A stretch of DNA of 64,000 bases from Ehretia macrophylla (lineage: Eukaryota; Streptophyta; Magnoliopsida; Boraginales; Ehretiaceae), in NCBI GenBank assembly GCA_037974665.1, contig CM075770.1, positions 9,374,501 through 9,438,500 on the forward strand, written 5' to 3'. Every line of letters starts with the position of its first letter. Position 1 is the first letter of the stretch. Below the pieces are notes generated by a model, which did not search any database, was not told the DNA's origin, and saw only the letters and a list, made by a program, of their open reading frames with translations. This document shows positions 12,050-24,318 of this stretch, one piece after another. The position numbers and the translations under genes were made by a program.

Positions 12050-12916
12050 CCCTGGAAATTCCTGGCCAAAGATTTTTCTCCTGAATATCAATCGTACTGA
12101 TGATAAGGACTTCACTGGAACGTCTTCCAGCAGATTAATTTGTCTAATTTTCACTAAATTTTCTTGTTCGGGATCGAACAACAACTTGACTGTTCCCCAT
12201 TTTTTACATGAACGTCCACTAAACAATTAGAAAATGTCGATTCATAACGTTATAATATTATGAGTAAAATTATATAATTATGAATTATTAATACAATTAT
12301 AAAAATGATGTAGACAATTAATAACCGTTAGATCTTGCTCGTAATTCACTGTCACATTTTTTGTCTATTGGAAGATTTAAAGATATTTAAAACTAGTGCA
12401 AAAAGATTAAAAAACTATTGCAAATAACTTTAACCGTTGTATATAGTGTCGTTGCAGTTAATCTCATTGCAAATTCTCTATTGCAACGATTTTTGTAAAT
12501 AATATGCAACATTTGAAAACTGTTACAAAAAAAGTAATTTCATGATCAATCATAAGCAAAAAATTGATTAAAATTTTTTTAGCCTTTGCAAAAAAATTTA
12601 GTTTATATAGCAATTAAAACTCATTGCAATGAGACACCTACTGCAATGGTACTTTTCATTTTTCTCAACATTTTTTTTATTTTTCAATTAGAGTGTTATA
12701 AAAGATCTAAAATGTTATACTATAATGTTATGATGTTACGAGAGAATTTACTCATACAACTTCACCAATTTATAAGTTATTAGGGGATAATTACTGATTA
12801 GTAAGACTTTACCAATATGGAAGAGTACCAACTATTTCAAAAACGGTATGAGGAAAAAGGGTGATATCAAATGACGCCCCCCCGCCAAAAAAAAAAAAAA
12901 AACCCAATAGGGTTTG

Positions 12917-13046
12917 TTTTTTTTTTTTTGTGATTCAAGAGAGGCGCCTAAGTTATTTTATATCATATAAGATGTTACACATGAGTATTGATTTTGAGAC
13001 CTCTCGTATTTAAAGCGAGAATTATACCACTAGACCAAATGACCTG
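12917..13046 (-). mobile_element. SINE, family A, copy 1
   Basis: The minus strand reads GTCATTTGGTCTAGTGGTAT, a tRNA-like A box, then a segment with GAGAGGTCTC, then AACTTAGGCGCCTCTCTTGA and an A-rich tail. The same order of motifs is found at 23144-23270 (+), 29717-29844 (+) and 59636-59757 (-), so a family can be defined from this window alone. Confidence 0.75.
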
Positions 13047-14465
13047 TGAATGTGCGATAGAGATTCAATTCTATATGTGTTGAAACTGTGGAATTTTATG
13101 CCAATTGAAATTCAAAGACAAGGGATGCAATACTCTAATTAAGTATGACTTGGAATGACTGACTTGTCACTAAATTGGACCAACATGAAAATTGTTATGC
13201 AAGTTCATCCTATCTAGATTTTATTTCTTCGTAATTTTCCGACACTAGAGATGAACTTAGTGTCGGATGAACTTATTTTGTGTTTCAGATATATATATAT
13301 ATTTTTCAGTTTGTGTATTTATTTATTTATTTTTATTTTCCTACACTAGAGATGAACTTGTTTCGTGTTTCAAAGAATTCTTTTTGGATTCTGTTACCAT
13401 GGGAAAATATTTATTTTTTCTTTTCAAGTTATAGGAGTACAACAATTAAACTTGTATATTTTGCAAACAACCAGCATATCAGTTGGACTAGTAATTTACA
13501 CACTCAAAGGATTTGAGCTAGGGTCTAAAACTTCAAAATAAATAGACAATTAATTAAGCATTTTGAAGAATAATAAATTGAACATAATAAAATTACTTAA
13601 ATTGTTTTGTTGTATTTTCTATATCCTAATTATAAAAGGGTTACGACTAAAAACAATCTAATGAACTTCTCCAAAAGTTTAATAACTTCTTTTTTCTTCT
13701 ATATATTGTATGAGATAATTAGTTATATTATTATGCTAAACCTTTTTTAGTGACTAAAGGCCGCAAAAATTGATCATGTAATGGTAATTGTTTCAAAATT
13801 TTCAGATTCTAAGCAAACACGAGAAGTATCTCGAGAGAAGTAAGCCAATTTTTTCTATTACTTTTGCATTTAGAATGTCGAGTTAATTGCGTATAAACAA
13901 AATGAGGAATAAATCCACATATATAAATATACACAAAATGCTTTGTTTTAGCAGTTTTTCGTTTATAATAAGCGGGACGGCTTTGAAAAAGGAAGAGTAT
14001 AATTGTATTACCAGAACGATGTAACTGAATTCCAAAAATAGATAATTATTTATAGAGATTGGAGTGTAATGCTTTATCCCGCATTATGTGATTAAAAACT
14101 TGATAAAATGTTCAAATTAAACATCATAATATTGGCATCTAAGAAGCAATTTGCAAGTTAATTTTAATGAGAATAATTTCCAATTCAAGTAGACTTTACG
14201 AAAGTTGAAAATCAAAAGGGAATTGTCATTTCTTTCGGTTTCTAAGAAGCTTTTATAGTATATGAACATCATGTTGATTAAAGCCGAAAAGTAGATTAAT
14301 ATCTGTCGACAAATCCAAATTAAGTTCTAATGTATGTTACCTTAGAAAGTAAGAGCTAAATCTTCGGTAGTTACAACTAAGAAAATAGAGCTTTTATTCC
14401 AACGAGAGTAATTGCATCAAACCTAGTTGCTTTATCAAAGTTGTTACCTACTAGTCAAGTGCATC

Positions 14466-14478
14466 ACGTGGCACGTGT
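14466..14478. promoter_or_regulatory. Overlapping pair of G-boxes
   Basis: CACGTGGCACGTG contains two CACGTG cores, seven bases apart. G-boxes/ABREs bind bZIP and bHLH factors. The site lies 1.9 kb downstream of the MYB stop codon in a gene-poor region. A role for MYB is only a possibility. Confidence 0.3.
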
Positions 14479-16398
14479 AGAGACGGATTTAAAATATTTT
14501 GTTATTGAGAGTTGAGTAGTTTTTAAAGTCAAAATTAGCATTACATATTGGAGCAAAGCCAAGGCAAATTATGTGGCAAACTAGAATTGAAGTACAAGGA
14601 TATTTAAAATATTTTGTAAGGTTAGTGGCACTGACAGAGGTTTGTACAACTCAGGGTGTATACAGGCACATCTTGAGTTAGAATTTTTTTTAGTATTAAA
14701 ATTTATGTAATCTTCATCAAACGAACGGTCAGACTGTAATTTGTTATTCGATTGAGATGAAACTTTGTGAGTAGGTTCATGATGCAATCTTCTACAATTT
14801 GATTGGTGGAGATCGATTTTGGAGCTCTCTAAGGGTATGTTCTGTTATATGTACTTTAGTTCATTTTCTTTGTAATTTAAACAAGTTTGTTTGGGTTAGT
14901 GTTTTATAAATTATTTATTTATTTCAGAATTGTTAAGTTTTGGATTGATAGTGAAAGATTCTTTCTTTAGTACTATAGTTGATTTTGTTATATAAATAAT
15001 ATAGATGTTTGTTATTTTGAATTTATGTTCCATCTTGAATTAAATGTGGGGAGTCGAGTTTTGAAAACTCCATTTGTGCTAAAATATGCATCAATTAAGT
15101 TGGTTTAGTTATAGCATATTGTAATATTGTAACATCATAAAAAACATGATTTTAGTCTTATAATAGTATTTTAATTTATGTAATGATTTACGCATAAGAG
15201 AATGCCTTCGACCCCCGATTACAGACTCTCACGCACTATAGTATTCCCTAACTCCCCGTATTTGGCTCCCCACTGGATAGTAGGGACTATAACCTCAACG
15301 ACCAAAGTATAGATCGAGGAGATGTGAATTCCTTAAAGTGTTCAATCTTTTGATGTATTGGTCAATTGAGTGTCTTGAATCTCCACATAGCTAATTCCAT
15401 AAACACAGTGTAATCAAACTACTCAAACTTCTAATTATAACATGTCACACTCTTGATAAGCTGCTCCTTTACAAATACACATTAGGCAGCCACTTCAAGG
15501 CAATTTTAGCTAAACCCTAGCAACGCATTATTAGTTTAGCATTTCACAAGTTGTATCAAGCCAAACGAACCATTATCTAACTTCCACAACATCTTAAACT
15601 GTAATCATTTTTTCATCTATAATACAAACGTACATCCATATATATAAGGGGAATAGATCTATTTATAATGTTATGATATTATGAACGAGATTCAACGTTT
15701 GTGAATTATTTATATAATTATAATAAAATGATGTGCACGGACAGATCTAGAAATTTTGTTTAGTGAAGGCTAAAAATACATAATTTAACATTTATATGTA
15801 GATAATATTTTTCAATGGAAGTTAAATAGATTTTCAACCAAAAAAAACCTTAATCTCCCACTCAGTTAAGAGTGGCTCCGCCTTAAATGATGTGGATAGT
15901 TTACAACGGTTAGATCTATATTGTTTGATTGTGCAATAGGATGCCATGAATTGAAGGAGCGCTAGTAGTGTAGTGACTTCATTAATCACCATTGTTTCTA
16001 ACTATATCCATTCAGTCAAAAATAAATCACAAGCAAAAATTGATAAGTAAATAGACACCTTCATGATACCAATTACAGTAACTGAGGAAGCATCAATTGT
16101 CAAACCCTAGTTCTTCTCATTCACCAAATGATGATCACTAGTTGTTTGAGCAAACGGATTATGTTCTAAGAAGACAGAGAAGGTACTTATACCTATCCAT
16201 TACATGATATGCAGATATAACATTAATAACAACTAATTTACACTTTTTTTAGTCTGCTAATGTAAGGTTGATTACAACTTTTATGCTCAGACTAGACAGT
16301 AATTCCTATCAGTTTAAGGCATAACCCCCCCCCCCCCAAAAAAAAAAAACTGAGAACCCCAGAAACTGCTTAGTTGTTTTGAAGAACATGTTTTTTCT

Positions 16399-18054
16399 TC
16401 AGAACAAATCAGCAGTTTCTCCCATAGACATGTCCAATAAGTATTGCCCCTGTCCAGCAGCAGCAGCACCATCATCAAAAAGCCATTTCTCCAGCAAAGT
16501 TAGGGGCATTTGAGAATCCAGATCTGGCTTGGTTTCATCCTGGAAAAATCCATTTTCAGGTGTGAAGTTGGCCGCCTCGTCGGCCGTGGTCATGGACTGA
16601 GACATATCAGAGTTGGAAGAATTGAAGCTAAACAGTGAATCCAAGCCCTCTGGTGTGGTAGCACTAGCAGTGGCTTCACTAGGGCTAGAACCTGTTAAAC
16701 CTGATGGGTTGTTGGATGAGCTTTGAGTAGTTTCTGAGCCTGTTTGAGATGGTTTCGGAGAGTTTTTCATCCAATTTTGCAGCAAGCGAGCTATGTTCTC
16801 AGTACTTGATGCATAAGTACTAGATGTTGATTGAACTGGTCTAGAGTAAGACTGATGATGATCAACAGAAAAGGGCTTTGAATCAGGCAAGTTGTTTCTT
16901 GATTTGTCAAGAGATAAAGCTTCATTCAAAGCTTGTTTAGCCATGTGAACATCTGTTTGAAGCCTTTTCTCCCACTGGCCCTTGGAGATTGATTGAGAAA
17001 CTGTGTGGCCTTCTTGGTTATTGCCATCACAGCCTTGAAGCTTTTTGAGCTTCTTTTTCAAGTGAGTGTTCCAATAATTTTTTATGTCATTGTCTGTTCT
17101 CAGAGGAAGGTAAGAAGCTATGGCTGCCCATCTGCACCATTAAGCAAAAATATATCAATATAAGTGACTCAAATAACTTACTTTCCCCATAAACAATGAA
17201 CATATATAGAACATATAACATAATCGTTGAAGATATTAAATAAATATAACAATAAGTCCCTCTCTAACAACTTAAATTTTTAGATAAAACGGTAATTTAG
17301 TATGGTATCAGAGTACCAAAAGATCTTAGATTTAAGGTTTGCTATCACTCATTTAAAGAACATTCAGACTACCCACGTACAAGGCTCAAACACGACTTAT
17401 GCCTAGATGAGGTGGTAATTTATAATAGTAGACTAATCTATTTAGTATATAATAATAGGATTTGCAATCTAGTACTACAAATCAGATCTAACCCTAATCC
17501 AGATAAAATAAGAGATTTTGCATGACCTAATCTTGGAATCTATATATGTGTATGGAATTAGTACCTATTGCCAAGAAGGGCTTGAAGATGGATGATCATC
17601 TTCTCCTCATGTTCGGTGAAGTTACCGCGCTTGATGCCCGGCCGGAGATAGTTAGTCCATCGAAGCCTGCAGCTCTTACTGCATCTAAGCAAACCTGAAA
17701 CAGCCAAAACAATGGAGAAAAGCTTTCAGTATAGCCATGTCTAACCATGTGTTTTCATTCAAAATTAGATGGTGAAGTAGCAGCAGGATATTAAATACAG
17801 CTTTAAATGGTGGTCACCAACCCAAACACCCCCAAAAAAAAGAGAAAATGAAATCACAAATAACTAAACTAGAGAAAAAAAAGTTATAAAAATGTTTGAA
17901 GTGAGATGGGAAAAATTTTACCAGTATTAGTAGGAACACCTCTCCAATTTCCAGGTCCATGTTCTTGAATGTAAGAAACCAAGATTATATCTTCTTCTGG
18001 AGTCCATGGACCTTTTTTCACACCAATTTTGTCACAGCAAGGTGGTCTACCCAT
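16399..18054 (-). CDS. R2R3-MYB transcription factor, subgroup 1 (AtMYB30/31/60/94/96 group)
   Basis: I assemble three exons: 17922-18054, 17565-17694 and 16399-17131, joined at GT-AG sites, giving 331 residues. Exon sizes of 133 and 130 nt are the standard R2R3-MYB pattern. R2 begins at GPWTPEED and contains GNW and the [20 protein letters not shown] segment. R3 contains [33 protein letters not shown] and a KKKLKK tail. The C-terminus has [19 protein letters not shown] and [12 protein letters not shown], which mark subgroup 1. This group controls cuticular wax and very-long-chain fatty acid genes, stomatal behaviour and defence in other plants (family knowledge). The start MGRPPCCDK is family-typical; an upstream in-frame ATG at 18117 is less likely. 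Intron 2 contains a TRIM-like insertion. The gene ends with Ser/Thr- and acid-rich sequence likely to act in activation. Confidence 0.95.
17226..17415 (+). mobile_element. TRIM-like retroelement remnant in MYB intron 2
   Basis: The segment starts GTTGAAGATATTAAATAAAT, has an LTR-like stretch of about 75 bp, and then TGGTATCAGAG (17303-17313), the usual primer-binding sequence for initiator Met tRNA. A short internal part with GGCTCAAACACGACTTATGC and CTAGATGAGG follows. A related sequence at 25668-25905 retains an LTR-like stretch on both sides. The element is non-coding and lies antisense to the MYB gene. Confidence 0.5.
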
Positions 18055-18275
18055 GTTATCTTCAATTGCTTTATCTCTTTTTCTATCTTTCACACACAGT
18101 ACTAAGTCTTTATTCATTCAAAACAAAACTCTTCTTCTTCTTCTTTTTTTCTTTCTTTTCTTCTCTCTTTACACCTCTATCTCTAAGAGCCCCATGAATT
18201 TTTCTATGAGCTTATAAGAAAAAGCTGAGACAAGTGCCTATGGCAAGAGGTGGGGTTGTCTATATATACATAGAT
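18055..18275 (-). promoter_or_regulatory. MYB 5' untranslated region and TATA box
   Basis: A TATATATAG motif on the minus strand (about 18260-18269) lies about 210 bases before the MYB start codon. Transcription would then begin near 18230. The leader contains long CT/GA-rich tracts (about 18130-18185), common in plant 5' untranslated regions. Confidence 0.5.
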
Positions 18276-18999
18276 AGAGAGAAGAGACCGAGGAGGTGTT
18301 TACGCTGACCAAAAAAAAAAGGAAAATTTAAAAGGTCTTATTATCTATCCAGCATTTACTCATTTGCTTGCAAAAAGTCAGCTGTGTGTGTAGCGTGCCC
18401 TTTGATCTCTTTCAGCCTCACAAAAACCGCGTTTGCATTCAATGTCTATTTTTTTGTTGCAACTTGGGGAAAAAACGCATTTTTACTATCTTTAGTAGTT
18501 AAAGCTCTTGTGATCTGACAAAAAAGATGCTATACTAGGTACAAAGGATTTGTAAGTGATTTGATAAATTTGTAAGTAGATTTCTTTGTTTGAAAATTCT
18601 TCCATCAATGAATCAGTCTTTCAAATGGTAGGTAAAAATTATACGTGCGAGATTCACTAATATGTGAGAAGCTCACTCGTCCGAATTGATGGAAGAGTAC
18701 TTTCCCTTCTTTGTTAAGAATTTTTGTAATCAGGTAATTTCAATTTACTACTACTAACATCTTTTCTTTAATGTGATGTGTACATCAAGTTCTTTTCAAT
18801 TTTAAGGCCTCCATTTTAACGGATTATTGATGATCATTAACAATGCAAACTTTCTTGATTGGTATTTGTTAGTAGTATACTTGTGCTTGACTAAGATAAT
18901 AATTAGAGAAAATCACATCATCTCTCAATAAACTAGTGCTTTCAAGTTATACTGTATGGGTGTAGTGGTTAAAACTCGACCTCGACCTAGACCCTAATT

Positions 19000-19420
19000 T
19001 TTAGAAGGTAATTGAGTTTGGGTCACCACGAGTTTTAGTAGTAATAGACCCAACTTGACCTACAAGTCAAGAGATTCTTATAAATAGCATTTCCAATAAA
19101 AACTCTAAGGACATTGCCTATATCTCCTTTAGTCTCTCCATATCTATCAACCACCATCATCACTCACTTTTCCTGATGCTCTAACTATGCCATATCTTAT
19201 CCTTACATTTTATTATGTTTTACATTATTTGCATCTTATTTTCTTTGATTACTAATTTAAGTGTTGGAATGCCTTTGGGATACACTATAGGTGTCCCAAG
19301 GCCGGCAAAGGATACCCTAGTAGTGTCCCAAGGTCATTTGACTATTTTTTTAATAGTGCAAGTTGTTGGTACCCACATAAAATCGAACAATAGAACTCTG
19401 AGCCTATGGTCTTGATTAGA
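19000..19420 (+). mobile_element. Possible Ty3/gypsy LTR remnant
   Basis: A TATA-like TTATAAATAGC (about 19077) is followed some 180 bp later by TTAAGTGTTGGAATGCCTTTGG and GGTGTCCCAAGGCCGGCAAAG. This resembles the R/U5 part of plant Ty3/gypsy LTRs ('taagcgtcggagtggctttggc' type). No matching second LTR or target duplication was found. Confidence 0.35.
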
Positions 19421-20135
19421 TTCGAGGGTATAAAATAGATAAAAGCAATTTAACCTTGTGCTTTTCGAGAGAATTGGATTACCATCTTGCATCATCAAAA
19501 CTACTAAAACCTCCCTAGATTTTTTATAAGATGCAAAAAGGGAAAATGGTAGTTTTAAGTTGATCCAACATGGAATCAAAGATATAGCAATCAAAATCTA
19601 TATATAGTGGAGAGACTCGAATTGAAAAAAAAATAGGGTATTTTACATAGTAAATCACAGAATACTAATGGTGTTATATATTATGTTACGTGGTATTTAG
19701 TATACGAAATAGACACGAATTGGCCTTAACTAATGTAACAACACCTAATTAATTATCAGAAAATTGAAATGAGAAATATACTTACCATTACTCTTTAGAA
19801 ATATACTTTTTTTTTTCTTTTTTTTTTGTCTTGTTAGCACTTTTTGGGATAGTTGTTTATCTAAGCTTTGAACATGTAACATCCTTTCTTTTTTCCGTCT
19901 TTTTTTTTTTCACGTTAGTTATGTCTTAGGGTAACACTGATGTTTTCGTGGTTTATATTATGTGACTATTTGAACCTGAATTTTGTGTTATTTTTTTTTC
20001 TAATAAAGGACTCTCTGTTCCATGGCTATTACAGTTATCGAGTTTAAATTTTGGAATTATTTATGCAGCGTATGTGAACCTTAAGACCAAATATATTTAT
20101 ATTATAACAAAACTCCTTATGTAGAATACATAAAC

Positions 20136-20237
20136 AAATATTATGTTATACATTAATGTTATGTTATACAAATATTATGTTATACATTAATGTTATGTTA
20201 TACAAATATTATGTTATACATTAATGTTATGTTATAT
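20136..20237. repeat. 34-bp tandem repeat, three copies
   Basis: The unit starts AAATATTATGTTATACATTA and repeats at 20136, 20170 and 20204. Partial units continue to about 20290 with 'ATTAATGTAGAA(T/C)ACATTAACAA'. The array is AT-only and close to palindromic (TAACATAATA/TATTATGTTA). Confidence 0.9.
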
Positions 20238-20688
20238 ATTAATGTAGAATACATTAACAATTATATATTAATGTAGAACACATTAACAAACTCATTATTA
20301 CAAGTTCTATTTTTTTTAAAAAAAATTTAAGCTTGATCTCTACTGCAGGTTTAGATTCCTAAACTTTTAATTCCATACTAAAATAAGTGCACCAAACTAC
20401 AAAGTACAGACATAGTCTAAATAATTTTGATTAGGAGCAAAAAGTGTTCTATATTTTTCTAGATTAAACTTTTATTGTGTGAGACCCATTTGACGGCATG
20501 TAGGAAACGTTCAAGCTTTCAAGAAAAAGAAAGATGTTTTCATCTTGTTTTGATAAAACTAGGGTACAAGTACATGCAGAAAAGACAGAGTAAAATGGTA
20601 TTTAACCTTATATGGTACGAAAATGTGTGTAGCATCTGTTTTTCTTTCCAAGCTTTTTTCATATAATTAGGTTAGGTAGATAGTGTTA

Positions 20689-21090
20689 GGAAATTTCTCA
20701 AATGGTTTTTTTTATTTTTCTAAAATTTTTAATTCGTTTTCACTGTTCAAAATTAGTCAATTTAATTCTTATTTTTTTTATAAATTTATTGTTCAAAATT
20801 AGCCAATTTAGTCATCTATTGTTTTTCAAAAAATTTCAATTTAGTTCCTACCTAAATTGGTCAAATTAAATTTTTTTGGAGAAAAATAGAGATTAAATTG
20901 AATTTTTTTGGAAACAAAAGGGACTAAATTGGATAATTTTAAAAAATAGTTAGAAATTTGAAATTTTTTAAAAGATAATAGGGATGAATTTGAATTTTTT
21001 TTTTTGAAAAATAATAGGAACTAATTTTAAAAAATAGAGACGAATTTAAAATTTTAGAAAAACAATAAGGATTGTTTCTGCAATTTTCCC
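20689..21090. mobile_element. Foldback element with 9-bp target duplication
   Basis: The ends are GGAAATTTCTC on the left and CAATTTTCCC on the right, relics of the GGGAAAATTTCAC terminus seen at 10410. The flanks are ATAGTGTTA at 20680-20688 and again at 21091-21099. The arms consist of degenerate 'TTCAATTTAGTCCTTATTGTT'-like repeats facing their complements. It is a second, more diverged member of the foldback family at 10410-10922. Confidence 0.82.
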
Positions 21091-21499
21091 ATAGTGTTAC
21101 ATGCAAACCTCATGGTCTATTGACATCAAACTTTCCTTTGGAATTAGGTCATACAAAAATGGCAGATAATTTCAAAGTTGGAATAGTATTATAGATGGTG
21201 ACCAAAGAAATGAACAAGTGGAAACTAAAATTAATAAGGTACTCAAGTAGGGGGACATGTCAACTCTGGTCACATTTCAATCCACCTCAATTGTTTATAA
21301 CTCTCAATATAAATAAGTATATGATAAAGCAAATTGCCCCTCTCATTTAATTTGATGGAGAAATCAAAGGGACTACATTATATTTACTAGTTTCAATATC
21401 TTAGTTTAGTGAAGTATTTCCTTGCTATAGATATATAAGTTGATATTTATGCTATCTAAATCTACTTTTTGCACTCATTTTGTGTTTGAATTGATATTA

Positions 21500-22760
21500 A
21501 TTTGAACATGTTGAGCGCCGGCATATGTTTGATGTAATGTAGGTTCATTTGATGGATAAATGATTTGGATGTAATACGGACAAAAAATGAATAAAAACGG
21601 GACATAAAATGTGAAGTAACGGGAAAAATGTTACAATTTTCGATATAAGCAATCGATAAAGACTGTGTGATAGAGAGTTTTGAAGTAGGTTTCAATTGAT
21701 TACGACACATTTTTGACGAATCAATGGAGTTTAACAGAGATTGAGAAACAATTCCCAATTGATTAGGCGATCAATTGGACTATATGTGTGATCTATGGGG
21801 ACATCGCAACTGTAAAATTTTTCTAAATGCAATTTACTTCGTATAAAAGGAAGAGTTTTGCCTAACTTTCAACCCTTAACACGAAAGAAGGAAGAAGGCT
21901 CCATTGAGAAGAGGAGAAATCAAGGTTTAAGGTTTTCAAGCAAAATCAACCAAGAGAAGAGATCAAGGAACAACAACATCATCTCACATCATTCAATCCA
22001 TGACTTTTTTTCTTACATTTCCTCTAATTTCTGGACTTTGTCTGATTCTATTATGTATTCATCATACAAAATCCTCGATTAGGGGCAATAGATAGTTAGA
22101 TTACCTAAAGTTATGTTTAGATATGAGATTTTATTATGTGGAGACCATAATTGTTCTAATGCAATGAATTTCTTTGTTGATCATCCATATTCTTGTAGTT
22201 GTGGGTTTGTCTTCTAAGAAATTGTATTGTTCAGTCATTGAATCTTATAGATTCTTGAGGTTTGAGTCTAGACTAAATTAAGAGTTAATTAATAAAAAAA
22301 TTTCTAATTCAGATAGGTTATGGCATTGAAATAACATATGCCCTATGAGTTCAATTAAAGGTTAGAACTAATCAGACTAACTGTTAGCATAAGTGAATGA
22401 TAATCTATACTTTAGAGATCAGTTATGCTCTAATAACCCTTAATTAATTGATTTTGCAAAATTAGAACTTGTAGCTTAATCAAGTCGTGTTTATTGGCTA
22501 AATCCCAATCGTAACCTTAACATAGAGTAATCCAACCTCACTATCATCCTAAATCAATTTACATTATAAGTCACTAGTCAATTTTTATTTCTTAGTTAAT
22601 TAATTTGTCCAACTTCAATCCAATTTCTTACATTTAATTTATTTGCTTTCGAATTCCTTGCACTTTAATTTTGATTCTTTATAAAGGGCGACTCTCGAGT
22701 AACCAACCACTCACGTGCAAATAGGAAATTTTAGTTGTGTTGGCATATCAAGGATCATGT
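21500..22760 (+). mobile_element. Possible degenerate LTR (solo)
   Basis: The block has a TATA-like CGTATAAAAGGAAGAG (about 21838), a polyadenylation-type AT-rich stretch, and ends with TTGCACTTTAATTTTGATTC followed by GGGCGACTCTCGAG, a layout like long plant Ty3/gypsy LTRs. No coding sequence, partner LTR or target duplication was found. Boundaries are rough. Confidence 0.25.
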
Positions 22761-23143
22761 TAGGTTTGATTTAATCATGTGAAACTTGAATGCAAAATAT
22801 GGGTATCATATTTTTCTTTTCTGAGAGAGTTTTTCTTCCAGGAAACTTCAGATGGAAAAACATATATATAATATATTCTCCAATGGAATTTAATTGCACT
22901 TATCCAGTTGGAGTGGAAGAGAAGTGAGTACAAGAAAACCATGTATCGAACAAGTGAAATGTTAGATCATGCAATAATATTAATTATCACCTTCCAATTT
23001 AGCCAATCAACAAAGAATTAAAGAAATTTTCTGAAACAAATCGAAAAAATGTCTTGACTTGCCCAAATATTTGATGTCATGTAACTTAATCTACTTTAGC
23101 AAAGAGCATGCAATGACGAAAAGACCCTCTAAACCCATATATT

Positions 23144-23270
23144 ATTTTTAGTCTAGTGGTATATACGATTAATTCTCGCTTTAGATGTGAGAGATCTTGA
23201 AATTAATTATGATGTTTAACATTTTAAATGATGTAAATTAGCTTAAGCCTCCCTTGAATTAAACAAAGAA
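23144..23270 (+). mobile_element. SINE, family A, copy 2
   Basis: It begins TTTTTAGTCTAGTGGTAT (A-box-like), then TTCTCGCTTTAGATGTGAGA, then GATGTAAATTAGCTTAAGCC and CCCTTGAATTA, in the same order as copy 1 at 12917-13046 on the opposite strand. Confidence 0.7.
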
Positions 23271-23530
23271 TTATAAAATGTTAAAAGTCTCCCCATAAAA
23301 TTAGATAGTATTAGGAATTTGTAACAATAAAATTTTTACCTTTTGCATTTACAGTATTATTATACCCACACTTATAAAATCGATTTCTCACTTTCCCCTT
23401 TTTGTTTTTCAGAATTTCCCCTCTTTCTGTTTGAAGGCCAATCCTAATTACCATACCTATTTTCTGAGAGTCAAACTTAAAATAGCAAATATATAACCCC
23501 AAAATTGCAAAGGTGAAGTAAGCGAAGGTG

Positions 23531-23618
23531 CGGAAAAAAAAGGGATTCAAACCCTCAGTAAACAAAAGCCTACATAGCAATTCCAACGCTACACCTTGAA
23601 CCACTAGACCATCTCTCC
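23531..23618 (-). pseudogene. trnS-GGA: Plastid trnS-GGA copy in nuclear DNA
   Basis: On the minus strand the 88-nt sequence starts GGAGAGATGGTCTAGTGG, has the anticodon segment TTGGAATT (GGA), a long class-II variable arm GCTATGTAGGCTTTTGTTTAC, and the T-loop GGGTTTGAATCCC, ending TTTTTCCG. Compared with the plastid gene as I remember it, several C-to-T and G-to-A changes are present, including in the D arm and the T loop (TTTGAAT for TTCGAAT). It is unlikely to be a working tRNA in the nucleus. Confidence 0.85.
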
Positions 23619-24194
23619 TACATAACGATTATGACCCAAAAATTGAATGAATAGCTAGTCATTCATATTAGATTTTAGATTATTTGATAAGTATGACCAA
23701 TCAATTTTAACTATCAAACTAAAAATATTCATTTCCATTCCAATTTTCAAGTTCTCAACAACAAACCTGTTATCCTTCTATTTATTATATTAGAAATTCA
23801 TAAAATATTTTTTCTATTTGATCGTGTACCTGCTATGTATACAATACAAAATAGGCAGTTATTCCATTTTCATCATAAAATGATTATTTGATCTTTTTTC
23901 TTCTTTGTATCATAATTCAATCCAAATTTCTCAAGTTATTCAAATATGGAACTTCAATGAAATCGAAATAGTTCCCTTTGTTGGTATACTACTACATTAG
24001 GATGAAATAAAATTGGGTTCGAATATTTCTTATTGATTCCCTTCAAAAAGGAACAATTAGAATAGAAGGCCCTTCTTCTTTTTTTTAATAAATTCAATCT
24101 GTTTTTATGTTATTTCGTACTGTAAATTCTTTTCTTTGTGGGATCATTTTTTCACGAGAGATAATGAGAATAATTATAGAATAGATTACTACCT

Positions 24195-24318
24195 ATGCCT
24201 AGATCGGGGATAAATGAAAATTTTATTGATAAGACATTTTCAATTGTAGCCAACATCTTATTATGAATAATTCCGACAACTTCAGGAGAAAAAGAGGCAT
24301 TTATCTATTACAGAGATG
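24195..24318 (+). pseudogene. ycf3: Plastid ycf3 (pafI) exon 1 copy in nuclear DNA
   Basis: The ATG at 24195 opens a frame starting MPRSGINENFIDKTFSIVA and later IIPTTSGEKEAF, the N-terminus of the photosystem I assembly factor Ycf3. The exon is 124 nt long, the usual size of ycf3 exon 1, and ends at ..GAGATG before GTGCGATTTGA, the usual group II intron start. A TGA at 24264-24266 interrupts it. The other two exons are absent, so this is a non-functional plastid-derived fragment. Confidence 0.9.

Larger units (their letters stand above)
5892..16398. other. AT-rich intergenic region between MIF and MYB
   Basis: I find no supported gene in these 10.5 kb. The features I can support are SINE-like elements near 9165-9263, 9303-9410 and 12917-13046, a foldback element with target duplication at 10410-10922, a 130-bp tandem duplication at 11817-12049, and a CACGTGGCACGTG double G-box at 14466-14478. 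The frames at 8474-8761 and 10924-11202 have no recognisable domain. The 3' untranslated region of MYB should occupy the last few hundred bases, including a C/A homopolymer tract at about 16326-16350. Confidence 0.5.
18276..23349. other. Intergenic region upstream of MYB
   Basis: I see no supported gene. The supported content is a possible LTR remnant near 19000-19420, a 34-bp tandem repeat (20136-20237), a foldback element (20689-21090), a possible solo LTR (about 21500-22760) and a SINE (23144-23270). The proximal part (18276-19000) is the likely MYB promoter, without an element I can identify with confidence. Confidence 0.45.

Noticed and set aside
17884-18117. Upstream in-frame start for MYB at 18117
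   Set aside because: MGRPPCCDK at 18054 is the conserved family start; the additional 21 residues have no counterpart in the family.
21462-21758. 98-codon minus-strand frame
   Set aside because: No motif; lies within a possible degenerate LTR.
23311-23604. 97-codon minus-strand frame and a possible functional tRNA
   Set aside because: The frame runs through the plastid trnS copy, and that tRNA carries arm and loop changes, so neither a protein nor a working tRNA gene is supported.
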